Positions 1-10,500 of a stretch of 64,000 nt of DNA are shown one piece after another. Origin of the DNA: Armatimonadota bacterium (GTDB lineage: Bacteria > Armatimonadota > Fimbriimonadia > Fimbriimonadales > Fimbriimonadaceae). The notes under the pieces were generated by a model. The model did no database searches and was not told the origin of the DNA. It saw only the letters and a list, made by a program, of their open reading frames with translations. Every line of letters begins with the position of its first letter. Position 1 is the first letter of the stretch. The stretch is taken from contig JAFDWQ010000003.1 in NCBI GenBank assembly GCA_018268395.1, positions 283,238 through 347,237 on the forward strand. The letters are read 5' to 3'. The position numbers were made by a program, and so were the translations under genes.

Positions 1-485
1 TGGCTCGGGTGAAGCAGGGCGAGCGGCCCCGAGCCGAGCGGGCTGTTCGTCAGACCTTCGGTCGATGGCCGGACTTCGGGGATCCGGGTCACCGTCCGAC
101 CTTCATCGTCGACCATGAGGGTCGGTCCACTGACCAAAACGGCGTCGGAACCCTCCAATTCGGGCACTTGGTTCTTGAGTTTGCCCGGCGGCCAAGTATC
201 GTCGCCTTCGAGGATGGCGACGTACGCTCCCGAGGCTTCGCGCAGTGCCGCATTGTAGGTGTCGCAGAGAGCACCGATCCCGGAGTGCGGCCTTCGAAGG
301 ATCCGGATACGGGAGTCGCGATAGCCTTCGACGATGTCCGGTGTACCGTCCGTCGATCCGTCGTCGACCACGATCATTTCCCAGTCCTCGAACGTTTGTC
401 CGAGCACGCTTTCGACGCATTCGCCCACGTAGCGGGCGTGATCGAACGTCGGCGTCAGCACGCTGACCTTGGGCACAGCCTTCAT
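1..485 (-). CDS. GT2 family glycosyltransferase (3' end outside window)
   Basis: Starts at ATG 485 and stays open to the window edge, so about 161 N-terminal residues are visible. The translation opens with KVSVLTPTFDHARYVGECV, the GT-A nucleotide-sugar binding start. It continues with VVDDGSTDGTPDIVEGY (the conserved first DD) and AYVAILEGDDTWPPGKL, whose EGDD is the DxD-type metal site. Family knowledge says GT2 enzymes transfer a sugar from a nucleotide-sugar to polysaccharide or lipid acceptors on the cytosolic face; the acceptor here is unknown. The coding frame is covered by overlapping spurious frames on both strands, but only this one gives the family motifs. The C-terminal part is missing only because the window ends. 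Confidence 0.88.
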   Translation of the reverse strand, partial: MKAVPKVSVLTPTFDHARYVGECVESVLGQTFEDWEMIVVDDGSTDGTPDIVEGYRDSRIRILRRPHSGIGALCDTYNAALREASGAYVAILEGDDTWPPGKLKNQVPELEGSDAVLVSGPTLMVDDEGRTVTRIPEVRPSTEGLTNSPLGSGPLALLHPS

Positions 486-523
486 TGTGCACCGAGTCGG
501 GTCTGATCAGGACTCGATGTCCG

Positions 524-2089
524 TCATCGGTCGAGTCCGAGTCCGGGCCACATCGCGTCGACCTTTCTCTTCACGTCGTCGGACATGGCGATCAGTTTCG
601 GGTACGGCCGTGAGAACCCGTTCTCACCCGGCCACTTGTGCGTGCAGTCGAAACCGAGCTTTCCTCCGAAGCCTTCTTGTTGCGAAGCATGGTCGAGTTG
701 GTCGACGGGGCCTTTCGAATGAAGGACGTCGCGGCCTGGATCGCAATTGGCGCCAAGACGGAAGAGCACCTCGTCCCGGTCTTGCACGTCGCAATCTTCG
801 TCAAAGACGTAAACGAACTTTGTAAACGCGAGGCCGCCCAGGCCCCACAGGGCGTTCATGACCTTGTACGCATGGCCGGGATACTTCTTACGGATGGAGA
901 CAAAGGCGACGTTGTGGAAACACGCCTCGACCGGAAGGTTCATGTCGACGATCTCCGGCACGGTCATCTGGATGAGCGGTAAGAAGATCCGCTCGACGGC
1001 TTTACCCATCCAACCGTCCTCCATGGGAGGCCGTCCGACGATCGTAGCCGGCCACACCGGCCGCTCCCTCGACGTCATGCACGTGACATGGAACACGGGA
1101 AAGTCCTCGGCCAGGGAATAGTAACCCGTATGGTCACCGAACGGTCCTTCGAGCCGCCTTTCGGAGGGGTCGACGAAGCCTTCGAGGACCATCTCGCAGT
1201 CGGCGGGGACGTGCACGTCGATCGTCTTGCACCGGACGAGCTTCACGGGTTCTCGGCGCAGGAAACCGGCCCACACCATCTCGTCGATCCCGGGCGGCAG
1301 CGGCGAAATGGCGCTGAACATGTACGCCGGGTCGCCGCCGAGGCAGACCGCCACCTGGATGCGCCGTCCTTCTGCGCCGGCGTCCTCCATGTGCCTCATG
1401 CCTGTCTTGTGCATCTGCCAGTGCATGCCGCACTCGTCCTTGCCTTGGACCTGGACACGGTACATCCCGACGTTCCGCTTCCCCGTCCGAGGGTCGTGGG
1501 TGAAGACCATCGGGAGGGTCACGTACGGGCCGGCGTCTTCGGGCCAGCACGTGAGGACGGGTAGCGACGTCAGGTCGATGTCGGCCCCCGTCACGACATG
1601 TTCTTGGCAAAGGGCCGAAGACACGGTTTTCGGCTTGGTCGACTGAAGGGTCTGCAGCAGCATCGGTGCCGCTTTAAGGGCGTCTTGGAGGGACTTGGGC
1701 GGGTCGGAAGGCAGTTTGACGAGACTCCGGAGCCTCTCGGCGTGCTCTTCGAAGTCGGCGCAACCGAGGGCCAGCGACATCCTTCGTCGGGATCCCATCG
1801 TATTGATCGCGACGGGCACGTCGTAGACGGTTTCGCCCGGAGAGGCTCCGCCGAAGGCCGGGAGGTGGATCGACGGCCTGCCCATGACGGCGCTCGTGGG
1901 GTCGGGAGAGCCGAGGCGCATCGGACGCCCTCGAACGTTCTCGAACAAGAGCGCGGGGCCGCCGGACTTCATGACGCGGTCCGCTATCTCGGTGATCTCA
2001 AGATACGGGCTGACCGCCTGTCCGATCCTCCGGAGCTCTCCTTTGGCTTGAAGCTCGTCGAGGAAGTGCTGGAAGTCGCGGTACGCCAT
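524..2089 (-). CDS. ubiD: UbiD family decarboxylase
   Basis: The 521-residue protein has the usual length of UbiD-type, prenylated-FMN-dependent (de)carboxylases. Conserved stretches include LLFENVRG near residue 48, NVGMYRVQVQG and MHWQMHKTG in the middle (prFMN/metal site), and EGPFGDHTGYY near residue 305. Canonical members decarboxylate polyprenyl-hydroxybenzoate in quinone synthesis; relatives act on other aromatic acids, so the substrate is not fixed. No ubiX-like flavin prenyltransferase is adjacent. The start has TAAACT 9 nt upstream and no Shine-Dalgarno, consistent with its own near-leaderless promoter. It runs in the same direction as folD, which lies just upstream with a 53-nt gap. 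Confidence 0.9.
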   Translation of the reverse strand: MAYRDFQHFLDELQAKGELRRIGQAVSPYLEITEIADRVMKSGGPALLFENVRGRPMRLGSPDPTSAVMGRPSIHLPAFGGASPGETVYDVPVAINTMGSRRRMSLALGCADFEEHAERLRSLVKLPSDPPKSLQDALKAAPMLLQTLQSTKPKTVSSALCQEHVVTGADIDLTSLPVLTCWPEDAGPYVTLPMVFTHDPRTGKRNVGMYRVQVQGKDECGMHWQMHKTGMRHMEDAGAEGRRIQVAVCLGGDPAYMFSAISPLPPGIDEMVWAGFLRREPVKLVRCKTIDVHVPADCEMVLEGFVDPSERRLEGPFGDHTGYYSLAEDFPVFHVTCMTSRERPVWPATIVGRPPMEDGWMGKAVERIFLPLIQMTVPEIVDMNLPVEACFHNVAFVSIRKKYPGHAYKVMNALWGLGGLAFTKFVYVFDEDCDVQDRDEVLFRLGANCDPGRDVLHSKGPVDQLDHASQQEGFGGKLGFDCTHKWPGENGFSRPYPKLIAMSDDVKRKVDAMWPGLGLDR

Positions 2090-2098
2090 CAGTCGCCG

Positions 2099-2104
2099 AG
2101 TTTA
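2099..2104 (-). promoter_or_regulatory. -10-like hexamer for ubiD
   Basis: TAAACT on the minus strand, 9 nt before the ubiD ATG. No clear -35 or Shine-Dalgarno. Part of the window-wide start-proximal -10 pattern. Confidence 0.45.
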
Positions 2105-2142
2105 CGTGAGGCGCGCCGGGAGGTTTGGTCCCGACGGGCCGC

Positions 2143-3006
2143 CTATCCGCTTCGGCTCAAGCGTGCTTCAGCCGCCCTGACCGTGTTCTCCAAAAGGCTC
2201 GCGACCGTCATCGGCCCGACACCGCCTGGCACGGGAGTGATCCACGATGCGACAGCGGCGCACGCCTCGTAGTCGCAGTCCCCGACGTCGGTCGCGCGTC
2301 CTTCGACCTTGTTGTATCCTGCGTCGACGACGACCGCACCTGGTTTCAACCACGATCCTTGGACGAACTCCGGCTTGCCGACGGCCGCCACGACGATGTC
2401 TGCGAGTCTGACCAGCGACGGCAGGTCACGGGTCCGAGAGTGGGCGATCGTGACGGTCGCGTTCTTTTCCAGGAGCATCAGCGCGGCGGGCTTGCCCAAG
2501 ATCACGGAGCGTCCGATGACGACGGCATGCCGGCCCGTGCAGTCGATCTCGTAGTGGTCCAGTAGCGTCATGATCCCCATGGGGGTGGCGCACCGGAAGC
2601 CGGGAAGTCCTGCCGTCAGACGCCCGAGCGAAGCGGCGGTGATCCCGTCGACGTCCTTGTCCGGATCGAGGGCGTTGAGGCAACGGTCTTCGTCGATGTG
2701 GCCCGGCAGCGGGTGCTGGACGAGGACGCCGTGCACGTCGTCCTCTTGGTTCAGCTTCCAGATCTGCTCGAGGACGGCGTCCTCGGGCGTGTCCGGGCCG
2801 ACTTCGAAGCTTCCACTGACCATTCCGGCCTTTTCGGCCCAGGCACGTTTCATGCGGACATAGGCCAGACTCGCAGGGTCTTGTGCGGCCACGACCGCTT
2901 CGATCCGAGGCGTGATCCCGCGCTCCCGAAGGGCGGCGACCCGGTCCGCGAGGTCGCACCGGACCTGGCCCGAGAGCGACTTACCGTCAAGGAGTTTTGC
3001 AGGCAT
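2143..3006 (-). CDS. folD: bifunctional methylenetetrahydrofolate dehydrogenase/cyclohydrolase FolD
   Basis: A full-length 287-residue FolD. It interconverts 5,10-methylene-THF and 10-formyl-THF in cytosolic one-carbon metabolism. Visible signatures are the catalytic Tyr49...Lys53 (AYVRMKRAW), [24 protein letters not shown], the NADP-binding [17 protein letters not shown], and the C-terminal [15 protein letters not shown]. It is divergent from purE, which needs formyl-THF-linked purine chemistry, so the neighbourhood is metabolically consistent. The ATG has TACGCT 6 nt upstream. Confidence 0.97.
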   Translation of the reverse strand: MPAKLLDGKSLSGQVRCDLADRVAALRERGITPRIEAVVAAQDPASLAYVRMKRAWAEKAGMVSGSFEVGPDTPEDAVLEQIWKLNQEDDVHGVLVQHPLPGHIDEDRCLNALDPDKDVDGITAASLGRLTAGLPGFRCATPMGIMTLLDHYEIDCTGRHAVVIGRSVILGKPAALMLLEKNATVTIAHSRTRDLPSLVRLADIVVAAVGKPEFVQGSWLKPGAVVVDAGYNKVEGRATDVGDCDYEACAAVASWITPVPGGVGPMTVASLLENTVRAAEARLSRSG

Positions 3007-3012
3007 GCCCGG

Positions 3013-3018
3013 AGCGTA
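3013..3018 (-). promoter_or_regulatory. -10-like hexamer for folD
   Basis: TACGCT (minus strand) 6 nt before the folD ATG. The divergent purE -10 lies 39 nt away on the other strand, so the two genes share one short promoter region. Confidence 0.45.
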
Positions 3019-3056
3019 CCGGGACGCCGGAAAGGGCCTGGGGACGGCCGTGGCGG

Positions 3057-3062
3057 TACTCT
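3057..3062 (+). promoter_or_regulatory. -10-like hexamer for purE
   Basis: TACTCT 6 nt before the purE ATG. The ten bases GCGGTACTCT recur exactly before the RNase J gene at 27488-27497. Confidence 0.55.
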
Positions 3063-3068
3063 AAGTCC

Positions 3069-3563
3069 ATGGCAGAGCCTTTGGTCGGGATCATCATGGG
3101 ATCGGTCTCCGACCTGGACACGATGACCGCGGCCGAAGACGCCTTAAAGGAGTTCGGCGTACCTTACGAACTCACCGTCGTCAGTGCGCACCGGACGCCT
3201 GACCGGATGGTGGACTACGCCAAAACGGCCAAGTCCAGGGGGCTCAAGGTCATCATAGCCGGGGCGGGCGGTGCGGCGCACCTGCCCGGGATGGTCGCCT
3301 CCATGACGACCCTGCCCGTCGTCGGCGTCCCGGTCTCATCCAAGGCGCTGTCGGGACTCGATTCCCTCTATTCGATCGTCCAGATGCCCGCGGGAATCCC
3401 CGTCGCGACGGTCGCGATCGGCAACGCCCGTAACGCAGGGTTGCTCGCCGTCCAGATCCTGGCGGTGTCGGACCCGGTCCTCTCCGACAGGCTCGAGCGG
3501 TTCCGCACCGAGCAGACGCGGCAGGTCCTGGAATCGTCGGACAGGTCGTCCCGCGAGGGCTAA
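3069..3563 (+). CDS. purE: N5-carboxyaminoimidazole ribonucleotide mutase PurE
   Basis: A 164-residue class I PurE, which moves the carboxylate of N5-CAIR to C4 in purine synthesis. Motifs are GSVSDLDTM near the N-terminus, SAHRTPDRM around residue 43 and [11 protein letters not shown] around residue 72, covering the nucleotide and carboxylate pocket. The upstream in-frame extension is not conserved in the family. The chosen ATG sits 6 nt after TACTCT. purK, the usual partner, is not adjacent. ftsZ follows after about 96 nt. Confidence 0.96.
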   Translation: MAEPLVGIIMGSVSDLDTMTAAEDALKEFGVPYELTVVSAHRTPDRMVDYAKTAKSRGLKVIIAGAGGAAHLPGMVASMTTLPVVGVPVSSKALSGLDSLYSIVQMPAGIPVATVAIGNARNAGLLAVQILAVSDPVLSDRLERFRTEQTRQVLESSDRSSREG

Positions 3564-3659
3564 GGCCCTCCGACCTTGTGGAAAACTTTCCGCGCCTTTC
3601 CCTCCGGACGTGGCGTCCTGACACACGATCCATCCCGTGTCGGGGGTGTCGACAACGCC

Positions 3660-4787
3660 ATGAGCCCCAAAAACCTTTTCGAATTCCAAGCAGTCCTCAA
3701 AGTCGTCGGTGTCGGCGGCGGCGGTTGTAACGCCGTCAACCGAATGGTCAGTTCCGGCGTCCAGGGCGTCGAGTTCATCGCCTTGAACACGGACAGTCAG
3801 GCCCTCGAAGAGTGCCTGGCTCCGACCCGCGTGATGATCGGCGAGTCGGCCACTCGGGGGCTCGGCACGGGTGGTGACCCAGAAAAGGGCTATCAAGCGG
3901 CGAAGGAGTCGGAAAAGATCATCTGCGAACTGCTCGAGGGCGCCGACATGGTCTTCGTCACGGCCGGAATGGGTGGCGGTACCGGCACGGGAGCTGCGCC
4001 GTTCGTCGCAGAACTGGCCAAGCGGATGGACGCAGTGACGGTGGGCGTCGTCACGAGACCGTTCGGATTCGAAGGGCCCCGCAGAAAGAAGAACGCGCAG
4101 TCCGGGCTCGACAGCCTGGCCGCACGGACCGACACGGTCATCGTCATCCCGAACGACAACCTGATCCAGGTCGTCGAGCGCAAGACCTCCCTTGGGGACG
4201 CGTTCGTCATCGCCGACGACGTCCTTCGGATGGGCGTCCAAGGCGTTTCGGACATCGTGACCCGGCCGGGACTGGTCAACCTCGACTTTGCCGACGTCAA
4301 GTCCGTGCTGAAGGACGCGGGCATCGCGCTGATGGGTATGGGCCGTGGGGTCGGCGAGCAACGGGCCCGGGTCGCGGCCGAGGCCGCAGCGTCGTCTCCC
4401 CTCCTCGAGACCCGGATCCACGGTGCGACGAGGTTGCTCGTCAACATCACGAGCGGCCCTGACTTTTCGATCGGCGAAGCCTACGACGCGATGGAGTACC
4501 TGCTCCAAATGACTGACGCGGAAGACGCTTCGGTCTTCATGGGTCAAGTGATCGACGAGGCGCTCGGGGACGACGTCTTGGTGACCGTACTGGCCGCTGG
4601 AATGGAGTCCACAGCCCCCGTCCGGCTCGATGCCGAGGTGTTCGCTGAGCCGGTCGTACGTCCCGCGCGGGAAGTCCAACCTGCCCAGCCACCGGCCGGG
4701 ACCCGTGGTGCGCCGAAGGAGATCGAGATCGACGAAATCGACCTCGACATCCCTGCGTTCTTGCGCAAACGCCAGCAGCGCATCTGA
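3660..4787 (+). CDS. ftsZ: cell division GTPase FtsZ
   Basis: The tubulin-like GTPase that polymerises into the cytokinetic ring. The 375 residues contain VGVGGGGCNAVNRM near the N-terminus, the signature GMGGGTGTGAAPF around residue 104 and the T7-loop region NLDFADVKSVL. The C-terminal peptide DLDIPAFLRKRQ normally binds FtsA/SepF-type anchors. Upstream in-frame codons are not FtsZ-like, so ATG 3660 is used. The gene stands apart from any division/cell-wall cluster; its neighbours are purE and a chemoreceptor. No obvious -10 or Shine-Dalgarno was found next to the start. Confidence 0.97.
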   Translation: MSPKNLFEFQAVLKVVGVGGGGCNAVNRMVSSGVQGVEFIALNTDSQALEECLAPTRVMIGESATRGLGTGGDPEKGYQAAKESEKIICELLEGADMVFVTAGMGGGTGTGAAPFVAELAKRMDAVTVGVVTRPFGFEGPRRKKNAQSGLDSLAARTDTVIVIPNDNLIQVVERKTSLGDAFVIADDVLRMGVQGVSDIVTRPGLVNLDFADVKSVLKDAGIALMGMGRGVGEQRARVAAEAAASSPLLETRIHGATRLLVNITSGPDFSIGEAYDAMEYLLQMTDAEDASVFMGQVIDEALGDDVLVTVLAAGMESTAPVRLDAEVFAEPVVRPAREVQPAQPPAGTRGAPKEIEIDEIDLDIPAFLRKRQQRI

Positions 4788-4805
4788 CGCAAGTCCGGAA
4801 CGGGA

Positions 4806-6737
4806 TCAAGCGGCGAGGCGGAGTGGTCCGTCCTCGCCCTTGTCCGTCGTCCTGAACTTTTCGAACATCTCCTCGAGCCGTTCGGCTTCCCGCGAGAGCG
4901 ATTTGGCGAGTTCGTCCAGTCCGCCGAGTTCGTTCGTCTGCTCGCGGATCATCTGGCTGACGGTCGACGCCGAGGCCGACACTTCTTCGCTGATCGCGCT
5001 GAGTTCCTGGGCTGCGGCCGCGGAGTCTTGGGTGAACCCGGCAACGGACTTGACCGTGTCGACGACCGTCTTCACGCTCGACGACATTTGATCGATGCGG
5101 CTCCGGTTGTCGAGCGCGATGGTCTCGACTTCGCCGATGGACTGCAGGATGTCGTCTAACGACGACCGGGCGGCGCCGCTCGACTCGGTTCCGGCCTTGA
5201 CTTCTCGGGCGCTCTCGTCCATGGCGGCGACGGCGCGCTGGACGCCGGCGCGGATCTCGTCGATCAGCTCGGTGATCTCCTTCGTCGCAGAACTGCTCTG
5301 CTCGGCCAACTTACGCACCTCGTCTGCGACGACGGCGAACCCTCGACCGTGTTCTCCGGCCCGGGCGGCTTCGATCGCGGCGTTCAAGGCGAGGAGGTTG
5401 GTCTGCTCGGCGATCCCGTCGATCGTCTGAACGATCGCGCCGATCCTCGCCTGTTTAGCCCCTAGGTCGTGGACGGCCAGAGACGACGATTGGACTTGCG
5501 ACTCGATCTTCACCATGCTTGCGATCGTCGTCCCGATCGCCTCGCTCCCGACCGCGACCACGGACCTCGCCCGGACGTTGGCGTCGTTCTGGGCGTGTCC
5601 ACCTTCGATCAAACCGTCGAGTGCGGATTGAAGCTCTTCCATGGCGTGGGACGCTTGGTTCGCCGAGACGGCGAGCCGCTCGCTGTTCGTCGCCATCATC
5701 TGGGCGGTCTGAGAGGACTGATGGCCTGCGTCGTCGACCTGGGACGTGGCTTCGGCGATCGATCGTGCCGACTCGACGGCACCGGTGGACGACCGATTGA
5801 CGCTGTCAGCGGATCCGGCGACGCCGGTCGCGCTCCGCCGGACCTCGGTGATGGTCTGTTCGAGACCGTCGAGAGACCTGTTCAAGGCGTCCATCGTCCC
5901 GTGGGTCGAGTCGAGCATCTTGTTGAAGGTGCGGATCGCCCGACCGATCTCGTCTTCTGACCGATAGGAGATCGGCTGCGTATCGGACGAACAACGGCGC
6001 GTCATATCGCCCTGCTGCATCGCCAAGATCGTGCCGGACAGGCTTGCGAGACATCGGTCGGCGATCGTCTCCAGCCGTTCGGTCAACAGGGCCAGTCCCG
6101 ACTTGACCGAACGGCTGATCCGGAAGAGGATGAAAGCACAGACCGCGATCGCGACGATCCCGGTCCAGATTTGGACGGTATGGACCGACTTCTGGAGGTG
6201 TTCGGCTTGCTTGGCCGTGGCTTGAACCTGGACTTCGATCTCGTCGTTCAACGATCCCATGCTGCTTTCGAGCTTTTCGAAGGCGGCTTGAAACTCGGGA
6301 TAGGAGGCTTCCGCCGTCCTCAAGTCACGGTACGACATCGCCACGGTATCGACCGCCGCCCGGCTGTAGGATTCGAGGTCTGGCCGGACGTCGGCGACGA
6401 GCTTTTTGACGTTCTGCGGGACATGGGACGTGTCGATTTCGTCCAGGCTCGACATGAACGTGTCGCTGAATTCCTTGACTTCGGCTTTGACTTCGTCCTT
6501 TTGGCGTCCGCCGTGGTTCGAGTCGAAAAACGATCTCAGGACGACGGCCCGAAGTCCGTCGTGCATCATATCCGCCCGCATTTGACTGTTACGGGCTTTG
6601 GCGATCTCTAGCGCTTTGGCGTCGGCGGCCTCGACTTGAAGCGAGCCCGAATAGCCCACGAAGAACACGGCCATCAAAGACGCGGCGACCAGCGCGGTCG
6701 TCGCCCACAGGCGTTGGACGATCGATAGTTTCCCCAT
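4806..6737 (-). CDS. methyl-accepting chemotaxis protein
   Basis: A 643-residue chemoreceptor. A membrane segment at about residues 9-29 is followed by a mostly helical sensor domain to about 185, a second membrane segment at about 186-208 and a HAMP-like region with [20 protein letters not shown] long coiled-coil signalling domain carries the hairpin-tip motif [15 protein letters not shown] (about residues 446-460) and [18 protein letters not shown], which contact CheA/CheW. It would control a phosphorelay from a periplasmic signal; the ligand is unknown. There is no C-terminal NWETF-type receptor-tethering peptide. No che genes are adjacent. The upstream region holds two hairpins and no start-proximal -10. 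Confidence 0.95.
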   Translation of the reverse strand: MGKLSIVQRLWATTALVAASLMAVFFVGYSGSLQVEAADAKALEIAKARNSQMRADMMHDGLRAVVLRSFFDSNHGGRQKDEVKAEVKEFSDTFMSSLDEIDTSHVPQNVKKLVADVRPDLESYSRAAVDTVAMSYRDLRTAEASYPEFQAAFEKLESSMGSLNDEIEVQVQATAKQAEHLQKSVHTVQIWTGIVAIAVCAFILFRISRSVKSGLALLTERLETIADRCLASLSGTILAMQQGDMTRRCSSDTQPISYRSEDEIGRAIRTFNKMLDSTHGTMDALNRSLDGLEQTITEVRRSATGVAGSADSVNRSSTGAVESARSIAEATSQVDDAGHQSSQTAQMMATNSERLAVSANQASHAMEELQSALDGLIEGGHAQNDANVRARSVVAVGSEAIGTTIASMVKIESQVQSSSLAVHDLGAKQARIGAIVQTIDGIAEQTNLLALNAAIEAARAGEHGRGFAVVADEVRKLAEQSSSATKEITELIDEIRAGVQRAVAAMDESAREVKAGTESSGAARSSLDDILQSIGEVETIALDNRSRIDQMSSSVKTVVDTVKSVAGFTQDSAAAAQELSAISEEVSASASTVSQMIREQTNELGGLDELAKSLSREAERLEEMFEKFRTTDKGEDGPLRLAA

Positions 6738-6811
6738 ATCGGACCCGGCCCTTCCCCAAAGGCCCTCCCTTCATTGTCGGCTCACCACGACTTGTCCTTC
6801 ATGATTCCTTG

Positions 6812-6857
6812 CCGATCCTTTCGGATCCGATCGGGGCATTCTTGCTTTCTGCCCCGA
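6812..6857. repeat. tandem hairpins between the chemoreceptor and pseudopilin genes
   Basis: TCGGGGCA (6831-6838) and TGCCCCGA (6850-6857) form a perfect 8-bp stem with an 11-nt loop. Next to it, GATCC/GGATC with a GAAA tetraloop on the minus strand forms a second hairpin (about 6815-6828). They lie in the shared upstream region of two divergent genes, so they could be a 5' UTR element of the chemoreceptor gene. No U-tract supports a terminator. No known riboswitch was recognised. Confidence 0.4.
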
Positions 6858-6878
6858 AGCATAGGTTCCAAATTGGCG

Positions 6879-6884
6879 TACGAT
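6879..6884 (+). promoter_or_regulatory. -10-like hexamer for the pseudopilin
   Basis: TACGAT, 8 nt before the ATG at 6893. Confidence 0.4.
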
Positions 6885-6892
6885 AGCGAAGA

Positions 6893-7569
6893 ATGGAACG
6901 TCGCGGCCATGGCTTCACCTTGATCGAGGTGCTCGTCGTCATGGCGGTCGTCGCGGTGTTGGCGGCAATCCTTTTCCCCGTCTTTGCCCGTGCGAAGTCG
7001 GCGGCCCTCTCCTCGACGTGCCTTCAGCAGACGAAGCAAGTCGGATCGGCTTTCGCGCTCTATCTCGGGGACTCGGACGGCGTTCTGCCGGACAGGAGGG
7101 ATCTCAAGTCCTCGCTTCCCGGGGGATACCGACCATGGACGAGTTGGCCCCCGAGCGACCCTCGGGCAGGATGGGCCAAAGTCGTGCTGGAACCTTACGT
7201 CAAGAGCGGTCAAGTCTGGTCGTGCCCCGCATCGGCCCAGACGTTCCGGAACGTGGTCCAAGTCGAACAGGACGGGGCGAACCTATGGCTCTGGCGGTTC
7301 GACCGGACAGACGACCCTGTACCCCTCGACAATTTCTGGGGCAAGTCTGAAGATCAGGCGGTCAACGACCTGAAGCGTCAGGGAACCCGCAAGCGGGTGA
7401 TCCGCAGGGCGTGGCCGACGTCGAACTCGCGGTCGACGTCTACTTTCCAAAGACCATCGGGTCGGTCCCTGAAGCCCTCAAGGGGAAAAGTCCCCACTTC
7501 GGCGGCAGGAACAGGCTGTTCCTCGACCTTCACGCCCGGTTCCAACGGGATGCGCGACTCGATCCCTAA
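6893..7569 (+). pseudogene. DUF1559-type pseudopilin with apparent 1-nt frameshift
   Basis: The N-terminus MERRGHGFTLIEVLVVM is a class III signal: cleavage is expected after the Gly and the mature protein starts FTLIE. A hydrophobic helix ending FPVFARAK follows, typical of secreted or surface pseudopilins of Armatimonadota and Planctomycetes. The starting frame keeps the family pattern to about 7374 (DQAVNDLK). From 7375 the family's conserved C-terminus (NPQAGDPQGVADVELAVDVY, then PHFGGRNRLFLDLHARFQRD) continues in the frame whose codons begin at 7381. That frame ends at TAA 7567-7569. Adding one G near 7375 would restore NDLKASGNPQ across the junction. Without it the first frame runs to 7657 with an unfamily-like Arg/Ser-rich tail. 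It may be a real recent lesion or a sequencing error. It converges on the metalloprotease gene, overlapping it by 4 nt. Confidence 0.8.
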
Positions 7570-10500
7570 GAGCCGTCGCCTCCGCCGAGCAGATCGGACA
7601 GGCTCGGACGGGCCGAGGCGCCACCGACCGTCTCTTGAGCCTGCATCGCTCTCTTGACCCTCGCCAAGCAGTCCGCGTAGTGGACGCGTTCTGTACGGTC
7701 GGTCTCTGTCGCAAGTGCTTTCTCGAGTCGGGCCGCAAGGTCGCGGAGACCATCCCAGGCCCACATTTTGGCGTCGGCGGGAACGCCCGATCCGGAACGG
7801 ACCGCAAGGCGGGCGAGGTTCTCGACGTGCCTCCGCTGCAATTGACGGCGCAGTGGAGTGACCTCGGCCCCGGTGCCGAGTTCCGTCCAGACGACCGACT
7901 GGACTTTGTCGAACACGGACGCGAGCGACAAGGCGGCCGAGCGGCGCTCAGCCTTGAACTCGTTGTTCACGACGCGCGCCATCCTGTCCGGATCCATCAG
8001 CTGGTCGAGGACCGCAGCTTGAAGGCCACTGATCATGTCGAACGCAGGGAACGAGCTCACGCCGCCTAGGTAAGTCTCCGCCAGGTTCGCGTTGGGGTCG
8101 TCCGTCAGTCGCAGCAAGTACGACTTCGGGACCTGGAACGCGGACGGGGAGAGGGCAAGCTCGCAGACTTTGTTCAAGGCCGACTCTTGAACGGCCTTCG
8201 ACAGGGGTTCGAGCGGAGGTCTTTCACCCGTGTCTCCCTTGAGGTTGGCGTTCCTTCGCAGGCCTCCGACAAAGCGCGTCAGTTGCAGGGCGGCGGAACC
8301 TTGAAGGCTCATCAAAAGCGAGAACTCGCGAGTGAAACCGTAGTAGCTTTCGCCTCTGGAAGGCCTACGGTCGCCCAGGGTGCCCATAAGGGTCTTCGAG
8401 ACGTCCCAGACCCGCGTCCAGTACTTCTGCGGCTCGGAGCTCATGTCGAACCGGGTCACGTACGGGTCGAACCCGTCTGCGGCTTCGTCGGTCTGAAAGG
8501 CCAGACCAGGTTCGTTGCACCGGGCCGCGATCTCCTGGAGTTTGGTCTTCTCACCGGTCGGCGAAGTGGCCCCGAAGTCGCGGTAGCCGTATTCGACCGC
8601 CCACACGTCGTACTTACCGATGCCTTGGCCGTAGTAGTCGATACCGTCCTTGCCGATCGCCTCGATGTTGAAGGGGACGTAGTCCATGACGGACGCCGCG
8701 GGTTGGGCGTCCTGGACGATCGCGGCGTCCCCGAGTTGGACGGCCGAAAGTTCGCAACTGGCCGCAAAGTTGTGCCGGAGTCCCAGCATATGACCGAACT
8801 CGTGCGTGATGACGTTGTGCAGGAACTGCTTCACGTAGGTCGGCGCGTCGATGCGGTGGTCCAAGCTGGAGAGCGCGCTCGCAGCGATCAAACCCAGTCG
8901 GGCTTGCTTCATCCCGTCTTGGACGTAACGGCAGTCCGTCGGTCGCATCGTGCCCGCCGGCGCCACGACCGCGTTGCGCTCACCGGTCAATGCCCGGACA
9001 AGGTTCGCGTCGACCAGGATGTTGCCGTTGATGATTTCGCCCGTGACCGGGTCGACCCGGAACTGGGAGACGGCGTACGCGTCCGATTCCGACGCCACCC
9101 ATCGGATCGTGTTGTAGCGCATGTCGGAGGGGTCCCAATCGACGTCGGCCGGCATCTGCTTGACCTGAACCGCGCCTGTGATCCCGAGCTTTTCGAACGC
9201 TTTGTTCCACACGAGGATGCCGTTCGTCAGGCTCTCCCTGTACTCGTCTGGAACGGCGTTGTCCATCCAGAAAACGATCGGGTCGGCGGCGGGACTGGAC
9301 GCCGCCTGAGGATCGGACTTACGGACGCGCCAGCGGTTGATGTACTGGACTTGCTGGTCGAGTTGCGTCATCCGGCTGAAATCTTGGTACCAGACCGTGA
9401 AGAAGCCGATCCTCGAATCGTAGAGCCGAGGCACGTACCCCGGCGTCGTTTCGAGCGGGAAGACGTTGTATACGACGCGGACGACCTGGCTTCTCGGGTC
9501 ACCGCCCCCGCCGCCGAGCATCTGCTCGATCGACGGCGGCCCGCCACCGACGAAGTTGTAGACCGTTTCGGCCACGACGTTTTTCGGGAACGCCTTCAGC
9601 GAGGCCACGTACGTCTTTTCGCGGTCCATGCTGTAGCCGGGAGTCCCTCCGAACATCGGGTTGCCCCCGCCTTGGAAGACCGCCGACAAACGGGCGATGT
9701 CCCCACGGAAGAGGTCGCTGACGTCGATCAAGAGGCTGGCGCGGGACTTGGACCGGGCTTCGACGGTGTACTGCTCTAAGAACGAGCGGGCAAAGCTCCT
9801 TTCGACGGCCCGAGCCTCCGGCGTTCCGGCGTCGGCCCGGTAAGCCAAGTTCGGCACGACCATCGTGAGTTTGTCCGGCTGGAGTTCTTCGAACTGGAAG
9901 ACCAGGTCGCCGATGGGCGAACCCGTGACCAATTGGCGGCCGTTGCCCGAAGACGCGGTGGCCTGTAGCATCGTCAACTTGCCGATCTGGTCTTGACGGA
10001 TCTCTAGATAGATCGTTTGCCGCCCGCTTTCCCTTTTCCGATAAAGGGTGAAGGCGCCGGGTAGCTTTTCACAGCCCTTCGTGACCTCGTCGATGTCCTT
10101 CGGCTCCGGCGCGGCCGAAGCGGCCGGCCCGGTTCCCGGGAGGGGGCCGCCGGCGGTCCGCTGGGACGTCGAAACGGCATGGGCGTTGGTCGGCCCCGTC
10201 GGACCCGGCAGCGGGATGCCGTCGTAGTCGCTCTCCTCTTTGACGACGTCGCCGCTGGCGAGCTCGACCCAGAGCGTCGCCTTGTTCGAGATCAACGTGC
10301 CCGAACCCGTTTCTTTGTAGGCCATGCGGATCTTGGCGCACTTGACGCCCCCCGCGTCTTCGTTGGCCAGATACTCGAACTCGGCCTCGGCCGCTTTGGT
10401 CCCCAGTGTTCCGTCCGCCTTGTACGACGTCTTCCACTTTTCCCCGACCCCGACGGGCTTCGGCGAAAAGACGGGGTTGTGGGCGACGCCGAGCCTGACG

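Noticed and set aside
6812-6857. Terminator for the pseudopilin or chemoreceptor gene
   Set aside because: The stem is upstream of both divergent genes and lacks a U-tract.
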